Shown here: piece by piece, positions 1 through 10,002 of the stretch
Layout of the letters: each line of letters opens with the position of its first letter
Numbering within the stretch: position 1 is the first letter of the stretch
Source of the DNA: Rhizobium acidisoli
GTDB taxonomy: Bacteria > Pseudomonadota > Alphaproteobacteria > Rhizobiales > Rhizobiaceae
DNA length: 64,000 nt
NCBI RefSeq assembly: GCF_002531755.2
Contig: NZ_CP035000.1
Span: 1 to 64,000, forward strand
Direction: 5' to 3'
The notes under the pieces: model-generated
Told to the model about the DNA's origin: nothing
Databases searched by the model: none
The model's input: the letters and a program-made list of their open reading frames with translations, nothing else
Translations under genes and position numbers: made by a program

Positions 1-1
1 G

Positions 2-334
2 GGTCAGTTGGGGCTCGATGAAGATTTCGCCTTCCACCTGCAGGTCGCTCGCGCCTCTCATAACGACTATTTTGTCAGCGCGTTGCAGTCGCTCCGAGAA
101 AGCATTTATGACGGAATGCTGCTTGCACGCACGGCATCTCACGTGGTGCTTGAAGAGAAGATGGCGGCGATTAATACCCAACATCGGCTGGTGTATGAGG
201 CAATTCGAGATCGGAACGCCGAAGCCGCCAGAACTGCGATGAGGCAACATCTGCTCCGCTGCAAGAAGTCGACCAGGCATTGGTACCCAACCGGCAATGA
301 TCTTGATCGGGACCTATACGATCCAGCCCTGTAA
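2..334 (+). CDS. GntR/FadR-family regulator, C-terminal part
   Basis: This is the 3' part of a transcriptional regulator whose start lies left of the window. The visible ~110 residues form an all-helical FCD-type ligand-binding domain: DEDFAFHLQVARASHN resembles the metal/ligand helix of FadR-subfamily regulators, and the end (AIRDRNAEAARTAMRQHL) is the usual last helix, followed by a short tail. The same pattern recurs in the complete regulator at 15448-16212, which supports the family call. The winged-helix DNA-binding part is outside the window. Its position beside the sugar catabolic genes suggests a local repressor responding to a sugar acid; that is inference. Confidence 0.75.
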   Translation, partial: GQLGLDEDFAFHLQVARASHNDYFVSALQSLRESIYDGMLLARTASHVVLEEKMAAINTQHRLVYEAIRDRNAEAARTAMRQHLLRCKKSTRHWYPTGNDLDRDLYDPAL

Positions 335-520
335 GCCGACGACGGAAACCTGAAGCATTGGGCTTCTCGCTCAAGTGAGGGCGCGGTCGCAGGTGTCTGC
401 TTTGACAATTTTCCCGACCGCTCGCTGCGGCCCCGCAGCGTCCGCCGCTCGGCTGTCTTCGCGCGTGCAGGCCCTTCTGAACCGCGCCGCGTCTGTCTAA
501 AAACCGAATATCATAATTGA

Positions 521-556
521 ACAACTATTGACATATATCCGCAATTTGTTATTTTG
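521..556 (+). promoter_or_regulatory. Putative promoter upstream of the RraA-like gene
   Basis: A TTGACA hexamer lies at 528-533 inside the 16-mer ACAACTATTGACATAT. An AT-rich stretch (ATTTTG at 551-556, or TTATTT at 549-554) stands at roughly -10 spacing. The same 16-mer occurs at 21561-21576. The rest of the 335-773 gap shows no convincing gene. Sigma-70 type is inferred from the hexamers only. Confidence 0.4.
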
Positions 557-773
557 TGTTTGGGCGCCTGTCGAACAGGAACTATCATTGATCTCTGACG
601 AAACGGGCAAAACGACCGCCTTGAGGACTCTGTATGCAGTATCAACCGACTGAAGATGCTTTGATTTCAATGTCGAGGAAGCTGAACGGCAGCACCCTGA
701 TGAATTTTTCTTCAGTAAGCTTAGAACGTGGCAAAGCGGCCGCAAAATAATGGTTATTCCAGGAGCACCTATC

Positions 774-1492
774 TTGACCAATCTGAAACCGGAAACGCGC
801 GAGAAACTCAAACTCGTTTCTACGCCAACGCTGATGACGGCACTGTACAAACGCGGCCTCCGCAACCAGTGGGTACAGGATGTTCATCGGATTAACCGGC
901 AGTCCGGCACGATGGTCGGCGAAGCTTTCACACTGCGGTATATGCCGGCCAGGGAAGACCTCAATCAGTTGGAAGTGTTTCGCGATCCGGAGCATCCACA
1001 GCGCAAATGTGTCGAGATTTGCCCGCCCGGAGCGGTACTGGTTATCGACAGCCGCAAGGATGCCCGCGCTGCATCGGCTGGTTCGATCCTGATTTCCCGG
1101 CTGATGGTCCGCGGTGTGGCGGGAATCGTCACCGATGGCGGATTCCGCGATACGCCGGACATCGAAAAGCTCGATATCCCGGCCTACCACAATCGACCCG
1201 CCGCTCCCACGAACCTGACGCTCCACCAAGCCATCGACATCAACGTACCCATCGGCTGTGGCGATACGGCAGTATTTCCGGGAGACGTGATCGTAGGGGA
1301 TGCCGAAGTGTCGTCGTCATACCCGCGGCACTCGCAGACGAGATTGCCGATGAAGCGACCGAGATGACCGCCTACGAAGATTTCGTCACCGACGAGGTGC
1401 TCCGCGGCCGCTCGATCATCGGCCTTTATCCCGCGACTGCAGAGCAGTCTCTCGCGGATTTCAAGCAATGGCGCGAACGGGTAGGGCGTTGA
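774..1492 (+). pseudogene. RraA-like protein (HMG/CHA aldolase family), frameshifted
   Basis: RraA/MenG-fold protein. Relatives are either RNase E inhibitors or metal-dependent aldolases acting on 4-hydroxy-4-methyl-2-oxoglutarate-type substrates. Seen: PTLMTALYKRG near the start, CPPGAVLVIDSRKDA, and VRGVAGIVTDGGFRDTPDI, which carries the G-G-x-R-D core of the family. TTG at 774 is preferred as start because AGGAG ends eight bases upstream; ATG at 750 is also open. The frame breaks at about 1307: GDAE should continue as GVVVIPAALADEIADEATEM, which is read one frame over and ends at 1492. One lost G (GAAGGTG read as GAAGTG) explains it. In a sugar-acid locus the aldolase role is more likely than RNase control. 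Confidence 0.7.
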
Positions 1493-2104
1493 GAGCTACC
1501 AACTCGGCAGGTCTATCCCCGCAATCGGCAAGTGGCGCTTTCGCGCGCCAGCAATATCCGGCGGACATTCGGCGGCGTCTGAATTTCTCCAAACCGTGAC
1601 GAGCCACAATTGTCGATTTGGCGGCGGTCGGCGAGAGCCGTCGCCTCATGATGTGATGGCGTGAGGCGCGCAAAACGCGCCTCACATCAGGGCAAAAAAC
1701 TCCGATTTCAGTGTCAACCAGCGGCTTGCTTAAGCCCTGTCAGAAGCGCGCTCATCCGCGCTGTCGCTAAACCAAGTCTGTCGCATAGCCTTCCATCCAA
1801 GCGACTTCAAGCGCTTCTCAACACACCGACCTCCAATCCAACTGCCAGGCGGAGCCTTATGCAGCGAGATCGGGCATATTTGCGGCATTCGCCGACCCGT
1901 TCAATTCTCGCCTGCATGATCTCGATCTCGAGCGCTATTCCCTAGGCGACGAGCAACTGGAAACGCCGAGCCTTATCGCGAAGAGCCGTTGAGTACCGCC
2001 CCATCCGTGAGCTAGACCCTGTCAGCAGCGGACCTTTGCAGACGACGACGTAACGATAAGCCATCACGTCGTCGTGCAGGGAAATTTGCGAACCCCGTGA
2101 GCCG
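1493..2104. other. Region without a clear gene; possible coding relic at 1789-1992
   Basis: No intact gene is seen. An open stretch on the plus strand at 1789-1992 ends in a protein-like sequence (FADPFNSRLHDLDLERY, then GDEQLETPSLIAKSR and a stop) with no matching start, so it may be the 3' end of a lost gene. I do not recognise the family. Confidence 0.3.
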
Positions 2105-2952
2105 CTACCCTTTGGTGGCACCTGACGTCAATCCGCCCACAAAGAGCCGCTGGAAGGCGACGAACAACAGCGCCACGGGCAGTGTCATCACCATCGAGGC
2201 CGCCATGACGGCGCCCCAATCGGTCGTGAACTCCGTGGAGAACTCGACGAGCCCGATGGGAAGTGTCTTCACTGAGGAATCGGTCGCGAAGCAAAGTGCG
2301 AAGATGAATTCATTCCACGTCGTCACAAAGGCATAGACCAGCACAGCGACAATCCCAGGCAACGAGAGAGGCAGGGTTATTCGAAATAGAACCCCGAGGC
2401 GGCTGGCTCCATCTATGACGGCGGCCTCTTCCAACTCCACGGGATGGCCTGGAAATAACTGGTCAGCATATAGACGCTGAGCGGCAGCGTGATGATCGTG
2501 TAGACCAGAATCAGCCCCCAATATGTATTCATCAGGCCCAGCACGCGAAGTGTTATGAAAAGCGGGACGATAATTGCGGCGGTTGGAAGGAGCTGCCCGA
2601 CCAACACAAAGGATTGGAAGAACTTCTTTCCGGTAAAGTTGAAGCGCGCAAAGCCGTACGATGCAAATATTGCGAGCATCAAGGCCAGGGCTGTTGACCC
2701 GACCGATATGACGACGCTGTTCAGAAAGTAGCGCGGGATATTCGACTCGGTGAACACCTTGACGAAATTTTGCATCGTCGGGTGATCAGGTATCCAGTGG
2801 GGCGGCACCGTGTAGAGTTCGTCAAGTTGCTTAACGGACGACAACGCCATCCAGACGAACGGGAACAAGGTAATGAAAATGATGATAGCCGAGGCGATCG
2901 CAACCACGAGGTAGAACGACTTGCTTTGTTTCATACCGGCTTGTGCGCTCAT
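2105..2952 (-). pseudogene. Carbohydrate ABC permease, MalG/UgpE type, frameshifted
   Basis: Inner-membrane subunit of a carbohydrate importer. The N-terminal part has the first hydrophobic segment (FYLVVAIASAIIIFITLFPF) and an FVLVGQLLPTAAIIVPLF segment. The frame breaks at about 2440, after LTSYFQAIP. It resumes one frame over as VELEEAAVIDGASRLGVLF, the EAA loop that docks on the ATPase, followed by ITLPLSLPG. One lost G (CCGGTGG read as CCGTGG) explains the break. The start at 2952 overlaps the stop of the upstream permease (ATGA), so translation is coupled. Restored length is about 283 residues, normal for the family. Without repair the product lacks the ATPase-coupling loop. Confidence 0.85.
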
Positions 2953-3803
2953 CTTGCCTCTCCCGTCTTCTGGATAACCCACATGTAGATTGCAACGATT
3001 ACCGCCGCCACGCCGACAAAGAGCACCGAGAGAGCGGCAGCCGTGTTGAACTGGAAACTTTCAAACGCCAGCCTGAAGATCTGGATGGGAGTGATGAGCG
3101 TCCGGTTTGCCGGACCGCCGCCCGTAATCGAATAGATCAAAGTAATTGAATTCAGTCCCCAGATCACAAGCAGCAGGGTGACGGTGACAAGAACAGGACG
3201 AACCTGAGGCAGCGTGATGTGCAAAACTTCTTCCCAGAAATGGGCGCCGTCGATCTTCGCAGCTTCATAGAGTTCGGCTGGAATGGCCTGCAGACCGGCA
3301 AGTACCATGATTGCCACGAAGGGAAAGAGTTTCCAGACGTTGATCGCAATCAAAACCGGCATGATCGTATCTTTGTTTGTCAGCCAGCCGATCGGACCCG
3401 AAATCACGCCGGAGTCGGTCAGCATATAGTTGATGATGCCAAATTCGGTATGGAACATCCAAGCCCAGGTCGTGGCAGCGACGATACCGGGAACCACCCA
3501 CGGTATGAGGGTGACCGAACGGACGATCGTGCGCCCCGGGAAGTTCTGGTTGAGGAGAATCGCTGTCAGCGTGCCGAAAACAACCTGGAAGATGATCGAC
3601 CCGCCGACAAAGACGACGAGGTTTATGAAAGCCCGCGCAGTAGCGGGAGGACGCAAGGCATTGACGAAGTTTTTGCTCGTCAGCACCCCGTTTGCATCAA
3701 CTGCGCTCAGGTAAATCGTATAAACGATGGGAAAGGCGATAAGCATCGCCAGAACGGCCATCGCCGGCAGGATGAAGAGAAGACCTACATAGGTTCGATT
3801 CAT
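2949..3803 (-). CDS. Carbohydrate ABC permease, MalF/UgpA type
   Basis: Intact 284-residue inner-membrane permease, partner of the MalG-type gene that overlaps its stop codon. Visible features are a first transmembrane segment at about residues 7-30 (LLFILPAMAVLAMLIAFPIV), several further hydrophobic segments, and the EAA motif ELYEAAKIDGAHFWEEVLHI at about residues 185-205 followed by TLPQVRP, as in MalF/UgpA/LacF proteins. It is the only transporter gene of this importer without a frame break. The substrate cannot be read from the sequence; the catabolic neighbours suggest a monosaccharide, sugar acid or glycoside. Confidence 0.9.
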   Translation of the reverse strand: MNRTYVGLLFILPAMAVLAMLIAFPIVYTIYLSAVDANGVLTSKNFVNALRPPATARAFINLVVFVGGSIIFQVVFGTLTAILLNQNFPGRTIVRSVTLIPWVVPGIVAATTWAWMFHTEFGIINYMLTDSGVISGPIGWLTNKDTIMPVLIAINVWKLFPFVAIMVLAGLQAIPAELYEAAKIDGAHFWEEVLHITLPQVRPVLVTVTLLLVIWGLNSITLIYSITGGGPANRTLITPIQIFRLAFESFQFNTAAALSVLFVGVAAVIVAIYMWVIQKTGEAR

Positions 3804-3907
3804 GATGTGTATCCGTTACGACGCTTGCAAGATTGACCGATCAGCCTCAGCGCCGGTGACGCCGAAGAGGTAAGGAGCAGCAGCAGCGCATTCCCGCTGC
3901 CCCTTCA

Positions 3908-3962
3908 CCGCCGCCCTGCTTCAGGACTCAAAGGCGGCGATGGTAAGCGGGGTGACCCCGCT
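3908..3962 (-). other. GC-rich hairpins between binding-protein and permease genes
   Basis: Two inverted repeats lie in the 189-bp gap: CCGCCGCC/GGCGGCG (about 3908-3939) and AGCGGGG-TGA-CCCCGCT (3946-3962). There is no U-tract, so they look like RNA-stabilising or attenuating hairpins that would favour binding-protein mRNA over permease mRNA. Similar elements lie at 49266-49295 and 62921-62954. Confidence 0.5.
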
Positions 3963-3992
3963 CCGAAGGCATGGGCCAACCGGCAAAAAGGT

Positions 3993-5195
3993 TTAACTGT
4001 CCAACAATGCCTGGATTTCCGCATTTGCCTCATCCATGGCCGCCTGAGCGTCCTGCTCGCCACTGAGGATCCGCTGGATGCCATCGAACAAGGCCTGGGC
4101 GATTTGCACCCAATGCACATTTACGGGGTAGGGCCGTCCGGTCTCGAGGAATGCGATAAACTGCTTCAGCTGCGGATCATCGTAGCGCGGCACCTTCAGA
4201 CGAGAGCCTTGCCGGAAAGGTGTCGGTGAAGGCCCCCTGCATCTCCGTCGTGTTCATGAACGCAAGGAATTTCTTGGCCTCTTCGGGATTCTTGGCGCCG
4301 GACGGCACAACGTAGCTCCAGCCGCCCAGAACACATGACGTCGACTTTCCTTCCGGATGCGGCGGGGGCATGATGCCGACTTTGATGGCCGGGTTGCCCT
4401 TGGAAATCGGAGCGAGGTCATATGAGCCCGATTGGAACATCGAGACCTTGCCGGCGATGAAAAGCTGCCTGTTGGCAGTGCCGTCGTTTTGCAGCGTCGA
4501 ATCCGGCGAATAACCGTTCCGGTAGAAATCGGTGTAAAACTTTATGGCCTCAACGGCCGCTGGCGAATTGATGGTCGCCGTCTTGCCATCGTCGCTGATG
4601 ATGTTGCCGCCGTTCATCCAAACCAGCGGCATCGAGCGCGTCACGGTATTCCCAACTTCGCCGCCGCCGGTAATGGCCATTCCGAACTTGCCGTCCTTCG
4701 TCAGGGCCTTCGCTGTCTTGACCCACTGATCCCAGGTTTCGGGCGGTTTGTTTGCGTCAAGGCCGGCGGCCGTGAAGTCGTCCATGTTGTAGAGGACGCC
4801 GGGGCACTCGATGCGATAGGGGATAGCCATGGCTTTCCCATCGAAGGTCACGAGATTGAGGACCGCTTGATTGAAGTCCGACTTGTCCGGGATGACGTCG
4901 TCCAGCGATGTCAGCAGTCCGGACTGATAGTAGCCATTCACCCAGCCATGCACCTCTATGATATCGGGCGCGGATCCGGACTGCAGCGCGGTGGCCACGC
5001 GCTCGGGCAATCCCTTGGAGGTGGTTATCTCCAGCCTGATCTTGATACCGGGATTGGCGGCTTCAAAGTCCGCCGCCGCCTTTTCGGCCCGGGCCTGACC
5101 CCAGTTCGGAGTCCACCAGACGACCTCGCCGGCCGAAGCCACCGTTGCGGTCAATGCAAATGACCAAATTGCCGTAACTAACAATGCTCTTTCAT
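3993..5195 (-). pseudogene. ABC sugar-binding protein (family 1 SBP), two frameshifts
   Basis: Periplasmic binding protein of the same importer, about 400 residues when restored. An excellent ribosome site (GGAGGAG) precedes ATG at 5195, but that ATG runs into a stop after five codons. Adding one A to the AAA run gives MKRALLVTAIWSFALTATV, then an ASA cleavage site, a proper signal peptide in the main frame. The mature part (EVVWWTPNWGQARAEKAAAD, later SAPDIIEVHGWVNGYYQSGL) is typical of sugar-binding proteins. A second break at about 4195 separates FTDTFPARLS from VPRYDDPQLKQFIAFLETGR; this one needs +1 or -2. As read, no secreted full-length protein can be made. Confidence 0.85.
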
Positions 5196-5611
5196 AATTT
5201 CCGCTCCTCCCAAAACCGGCGACCAGAATGATCGACCCATCAAGCTTCCGCTCGACAATCAATATATACAGGTTCTTTTGAAATTACACAATGAGGAACG
5301 TACCTTTTCCCATCTGGGCTTTTGTCGTCGTGCACAGATATGCTTTTTAGCAAATCGCAGGATCGAAATACGACAGGACTAGCGCGGCACATGGCGCAAA
5401 AGATGCTGTTATATTAGTACCTTACATCGAATTTAGCTGCTCAATGTTGCCTGTCGACACAGATCGTGAAGATTGCGTCAGATTGAAATCAAAAAATACA
5501 TTTATAGACAAACTTCGCTAACCGACATTGACGAAAGGGGCCGGCTTTTCTATAGATCGATGAATTCAAACATTCGCCGGCATGATCACCGCTACGGCAA
5601 AGGGGAATCCG
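5196..5611. promoter_or_regulatory. Divergent intergenic region of the ABC importer genes
   Basis: About 415 bp of AT-rich DNA separate the leftward binding-protein/permease genes from the rightward ATPase gene, so it must hold two divergent promoters. AT-rich spots at 5262-5275 and 5490-5515 (AAATACATTTATAGACAA) are candidates. No confident operator palindrome is visible. Confidence 0.45.
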
Positions 5612-6674
5612 ATGGCCTCACTCTCTATACAATCTGTCGTCAAGGCCTATGGCGCGGTCCAAGTGCTGCACGGTATCGATGCGGAGATAGAAGATGGGGA
5701 ATTCGTCATTCTCGTTGGACCGTCCGGCTGCGGTAAATCCACGCTGCTGCGCATGATCGCAGGACTGGAGTCGATGCGGCGGAAACGTCGGCATCGGCGG
5801 TCGCGTGGTCAATCAATTGGCGCCAAAGGACCGTGACATCGCGATGGTGTTTCAGTCATACGCTCTCTATCCGCATATGACCGTTGCTCAGAACATGGGA
5901 TTTTCGCTGAAGCTGGCGAGGCGACCGAAAGCGGAAATTGACGAAGCCGTCACGCGGGCAGCCGAAATCCTTTCCCTGACGAACCTGCTCGACCGGAAGC
6001 CGAAGCAGCTCTCCGGCGGCCAACGCCAGCGCGTTGCGATGGGCGGGCAATCGTTCGTAATCCCGCGGTATTCCTGTTCGATGAGCCGCTCAGCAATCTT
6101 GATGCGAAGTTGCGCGTTCAAATGCGTGCGGAGATCAAGGAACTGCACCAGCGCCTTGGGTCTACGATCGTCTACGTGACGCACGACCAGGTTGAGGCGA
6201 TGACGATGGCCGATCGCATCGTCGTCATGCACGCGGCGTTGTCGAGCAAATCGGACGGCCGCTCGATCTTTATGACAGACCGGCGAATATCTTTGTCGCC
6301 AGCTTCATCGGTTCACCGGAGATGAACCTGTTCGAAGGTGCCTTCGAGACCGATGGCACATTCCTTTGCAACACCGGCATGAAGATCGCAGTGCCCCATG
6401 CCGGCGGAAGAGCCGGGCCGCAAGGTCGTCCTTGGCATACGCCGGAACATGTCGAACTCGTGCGCGATGATGCGACGGGATGCATCAGCGGCCAGGTGAC
6501 CGTCACGGAACCCACGGGATCAGAGACCCTTGTAACGATGCGGATCGGCGCAACGGAGTTACAGGCGCTGTTCCGCGATCGCCTTAATGCGACCGCAGGC
6601 GATACGCTGCATGTCAGGCTGGCGAGGGCAAGGCCCACTTGTTCGACCAGGCCAGCGGCAAGCGAATTCACTAG
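5612..6674 (+). pseudogene. Carbohydrate ABC ATPase, MalK/UgpC type, four frameshifts
   Basis: ATP-hydrolysing subunit of the importer; restored length is about 355 residues, as in UgpC/MsmK. In order: [20 protein letters not shown], Walker [11 protein letters not shown]-loop [18 protein letters not shown], signature [11 protein letters not shown], Walker [16 protein letters not shown], switch His in [11 protein letters not shown], then the C-terminal regulatory domain ([12 protein letters not shown]). The frame changes at about 5775 (+1 or -2), 6044 (lost C in GGCCGG), 6231 (lost G in CACGGCGG) and 6626 (lost G). The true end ASGKRIH-stop is at 6674. Start: ATG 5612 with GGGGA just upstream. 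Confidence 0.85.
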
Positions 6675-6732
6675 GGCGCCTCAGCCGGCGGGACTGCCGG
6701 CCAGTGGACGGTGAGGCACCAGAGGAATAGAG

Positions 6733-7537
6733 ATGACGACGTTTTCCCCCGCAGCACAGGCTGTATTCGACAAGACCGGAATCCCGCCGATTGGGCTCGG
6801 CACCTCTGGCCGTGTCGGTGACGATGGCGCCGAGGCTGTACTTTCGGCTATCGAAGCAGGCTATCGCCATATCGACACGGCGCAGGCTATGGAAGCGAAG
6901 CGCCGATAGGAATGGCGATCCAGCGCTCGGGTTTGCAGCGCGACGAATTTTTCCTCACCACAAAGGTCCGCGATACCCATTATCCAGGCCCGAATTCCTT
7001 GCCACGTCGAGCGGAGCTGGAGTTTCTTGGCGTGGAACACGTCGATTTGCTGCTATTGCATTGGCCGCTGACAAGCGGCGCAGTGCGTTTGAAAGTTATA
7101 TGGAAGACCTTCAAGCAGTGAAGGACCGCGGCTGGAGCCGAATGATCGGTGTTTCCAATTTTTCCATAGACTACCTGAAACGGCAGAAGAGTTCCTGGAA
7201 AAGGCGCTCTCACAACCAACCAGATTGAAATTCACCCTACCTGCAAAACCCCAAAATGACAGCCTATGCCAAGGCTGCCGACCTGACATTGACGGCATAT
7301 CGGCCGCTTGCGGAAGGCAGGGTGTCGACCGATCCCGTGCTGCAGGACATCGCCAACCGCCATGGCACGTCGCCCGCGACGGTGGCGCTAGCATTTCTCA
7401 TTGCCGAAGGCCGGATCGTTATTCCCGCCTCCACAAACCCGCAACGACTGCGGGACAATCTTGCGGCCCAAACACTTGGGCTTAGCGAGGAGGAAATACG
7501 TCGGATGCGCCGATTGGACCGAGGGAACGCTTCATAA
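6733..7537 (+). pseudogene. Aldo/keto reductase, five frameshifts
   Basis: NAD(P)H-dependent aldo/keto reductase related to 2,5-diketo-D-gluconate reductases. Segments in successive frames are IPPIGLGTSGR and EAGYRHIDTAQ (family D/Y start), EFFLTTKVRDTHYP (catalytic Lys), LGVEHVDLLLLHWP (catalytic His), RMIGVSNFSIDYL, a broken TTNQIEIHPYLQN region, and PATVALAFLIAEGRIVIPAS near the end. Breaks lie at about 6890, 7065, 7183, 7215 and 7237, every one a single missing base. Restored, it would be about 270 residues, normal length. The ribosome site AGAGGAA stands before ATG 6733, 58 bp after the ATPase gene, so it probably belongs to the same transcript. Confidence 0.85.
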
Positions 7538-7636
7538 ATCCCGCAAAAGCACCCACGTGGGACGATTGAGCGGCAAGGTCACACGCGCAGTTTTTCCGTC
7601 GAGTGATAAACAAGAATGCGAGGTTCAAGGATGGGT

Positions 7637-8498
7637 ATGAAATTCGATGTGCTCCTGAGCGCGGCTTTAAAGGGCGAAAGTCCTGTCTGGACGACCGGCG
7701 CAACTGCGTATTCTTTGTGGATATGGGTAAGCCTGCGGTCAACAGTGTTCGGCTTGACGGCTCTGAGTTTAGATCGTGGCCAGTGCCCGAACTCGCCGGC
7801 AGCATTGGCCTGGGCGAAAGCGGCAACCTTATTGTTTCTCAACCGAAGAGCCTGCTTGTCCTGAATCCGGAAACGGGACGGCTTCGGGAGTTGGTCCGAG
7901 TCGAGGGAGAGCCGCCTGAAAACCGGCTTAATGATGGGAAAACCGGGCCGGATGGAGCTTTTTGGGTCGGATCTATGGACACCAAGCGCGAGCGCCGCGA
8001 GTCGATTGGTTCCCTTTTCCGCGTAACCGGCGACGGCCGCATAACGCGTGTGATCGAGCGAGGAATGTTTGTCTCGAACGGCTTGGCCTGGTCGCCGGAT
8101 CACCTGACCATGTACCATTCCGACTCCGCCGGCCCGTGGATCAACCGATATGACTTTTCGCCCGCGACGGGCGCTGTGACAAATCCCACGCGCTTTGCCG
8201 AACTCTCCGAGCAGGCCGGGCGACCCGATGGTGCCGCATGCGATATCGAGGGCCGCTATTGGAGTGCGGGCGTATCGGCAGGCGTTATCAACGTCTTTTC
8301 GCCGACAGGCGCCATCCTCAAAACCTATCCGACCGAAGTAACGGCCCCGACCATGCCTGCCTTCTGCGGCGAAAATCTGGACTACCTGGTCGTAACCTCG
8401 CTGCCTGACCGACCGAATGGACGCGACATCGATGGGTCGCTGATGATTGCGAAAACAGATACGAGGGGCGCCCTGTGAGCAGGTGGAAAGACAGGTGA
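7637..8498 (+). pseudogene. SMP-30/gluconolactonase family lactonase, two frameshifts
   Basis: Six-bladed beta-propeller lactonase that would open a sugar-acid lactone to the free acid. Seen in the main frame: RLNDGKTGPDGAFWVGSMD (metal-binding Asn/Asp region), RGMFVSNGLAWSPDHLTMYH (second metal-binding Asn) and QAGRPDGAACDIEGRYWSA (catalytic Asp region). The start lies in another frame (MKFDVLLSAALKGESPVW, ATG 7637 after AAGGA) and joins the main frame at about 7685 if one G of a GGG run was lost. The end is also shifted: adding one C at about 8472 replaces the early stop at 8478 with GAPVSRWKDR and a stop at 8498. Confidence 0.85.
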
Positions 8499-8678
8499 TA
8501 TGAATCGTCCGGTTGTCGAACGGTGCTGTGGAGAACCAAAGTTCCGCTGACGAACCGAGAAAAGATTGACCGGGCACGCCGCCACCAAAAGCCTGCGTCG
8601 ACGCTGATGACAGTCAACATCGCGAAGATGAAACGGTTGAGTTCGGCCGTGCCGCTCTTGCTGATTACGGAGACAATG

Positions 8679-9910
8679 ATGAAGATAACCGAGATCAGAA
8701 CCTATCTTATGCAAGCCGCCACCTCGGTGCCCCAACCGAAAGCCGGGCAGATAGGACATAAGGTTTGGGATCCGGGAACGTCCCGCAATTGGCTGTTCGT
8801 GAAGGTTCTGACCGACCAAGGCACCTATGGGGTGGGCGAATGCTCAGGCTGGCCGCGTGTCGTCGAGAGGGCGGTCAAGGATCTGGAAAATCTGCTGGTG
8901 GGGCAGGATCCCACGCATATCGACCTGCTCTGGAGCAAAATGCAAACGGCGATCATGGGCCATGGTGTCCTCGGTACGGTGGGCGGCGGCGCTCTTTCCG
9001 GCATCGAGATGGCACTGTGGGATATCAAGGGAAAAATCACGGGCAGCCTGTGTGGAGCTTGCTGGGCGGGCGTTTTCGTGACTCCATTCCCCTATATACT
9101 CATGCCTCCACGACCGAACGCGCCGACGAACTCGTCGCTCTCGGATACAAGGGACTGAAAGTCGGCATATCCAAGGCTGCCGATGTCGAGACGGTGTATC
9201 GGATTCGCGAACATCTGGGCATGGACATCGACCTTATGGTGGATGCGCATGGACCGCCTTGGCTGACTGTTTCCGATGCGATCTTCATCGGAAGAGAACT
9301 CGAAGCATGCAATCTTCTGTTTTATGAAGATCCGGTCGCGCCGGACCGCATTGACGCCTTCCGGCAGGTTCGCGAAGCCACCACCACGCCGCTTGCCGCC
9401 GGTGAGAGGGTCAGCACCGTCTGGGGAATGCTGCCATATATCGAGGGAGACCTCGTCGATGTCATTCAGCCAGATACTGGTCGTGCCGGCGGCATAACCC
9501 AGATGAAAAAAATGGCGGCAATGGCCGAAGCCCACTACATCACCGTGGCACCCCATTCGGGCTCTCTCGGTCCCGTCGGAGAGTTCGCCGCGCTGCACGT
9601 CATGGCAACCATTCCCAATGCTCTGATGCTTGAGCGTGTCGAGCACGACTGGGAAGGTCGGCATCGTGTGATAACCGCATCTCCCGTTTTCCAGGATGGC
9701 CGGTTGCTTGTGCCGAATACGCCGGGATTGGGAGTTGATATCGTCGAGGACGAAATTGCAAAACATCCCAGCGCGCTCAATATCGTGATCCAGCCGACCG
9801 TCGAAAATTACGAACCGGGGACCGCTGGCGAAGCTCCCTATTTTCAACAGCGCCGTGGTCGCAACCGCGCATGGAACCGAACAGTTCGGTCTCCCTCCGA
9901 CGATTCATAA
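8679..9910 (+). pseudogene. Mandelate racemase/muconate lactonizing (enolase superfamily) dehydratase, frameshifted
   Basis: Enolase-superfamily enzyme, probably a sugar-acid dehydratase. N-terminal capping domain: KITEIRTYLMQAATSVPQ, VGECSGWPRV, GGGALSGIEMALWDIKGK. Barrel domain: GYKGLKVGISKAADVETV, metal ligands in LMVDAHG, LFYEDPV and AAGERVS, and a C-terminal His in VAPHSGSLGPVGEF, matching galactonate-dehydratase-like members. One break at about 9041 (GGCCAG read as GGCAG) separates the domains; repair restores GKITGQPVWSLLGG. Start ATG 8679 follows CGGAG. The last ~20 residues look atypical and might hide another shift. The product would be a 2-keto-3-deoxy sugar acid; no enzyme for its next step is recognised in the window. 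Confidence 0.85.
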
Positions 9911-10002
9911 TTACCGGCGCCTGCACAGCAGAGAATAAAATGTGACGCAGCCGGCGGCGGCCGCCTCGACCTTTTCCACATCACACATTGGAGGCCATCA
10001 TC

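Noticed and set aside
1661..1945. Plus-strand open frame of 94 codons
   Set aside because: Arg/Ser-rich composition without domain or ribosome site; a different frame at 1789-1992 looks more protein-like and is noted instead.
5582..7537. Programmed frameshifting as explanation for the broken genes
   Set aside because: There are too many sites (nine in two genes), no slippery heptamers with downstream structure, and the same pattern appears in seven unrelated genes.
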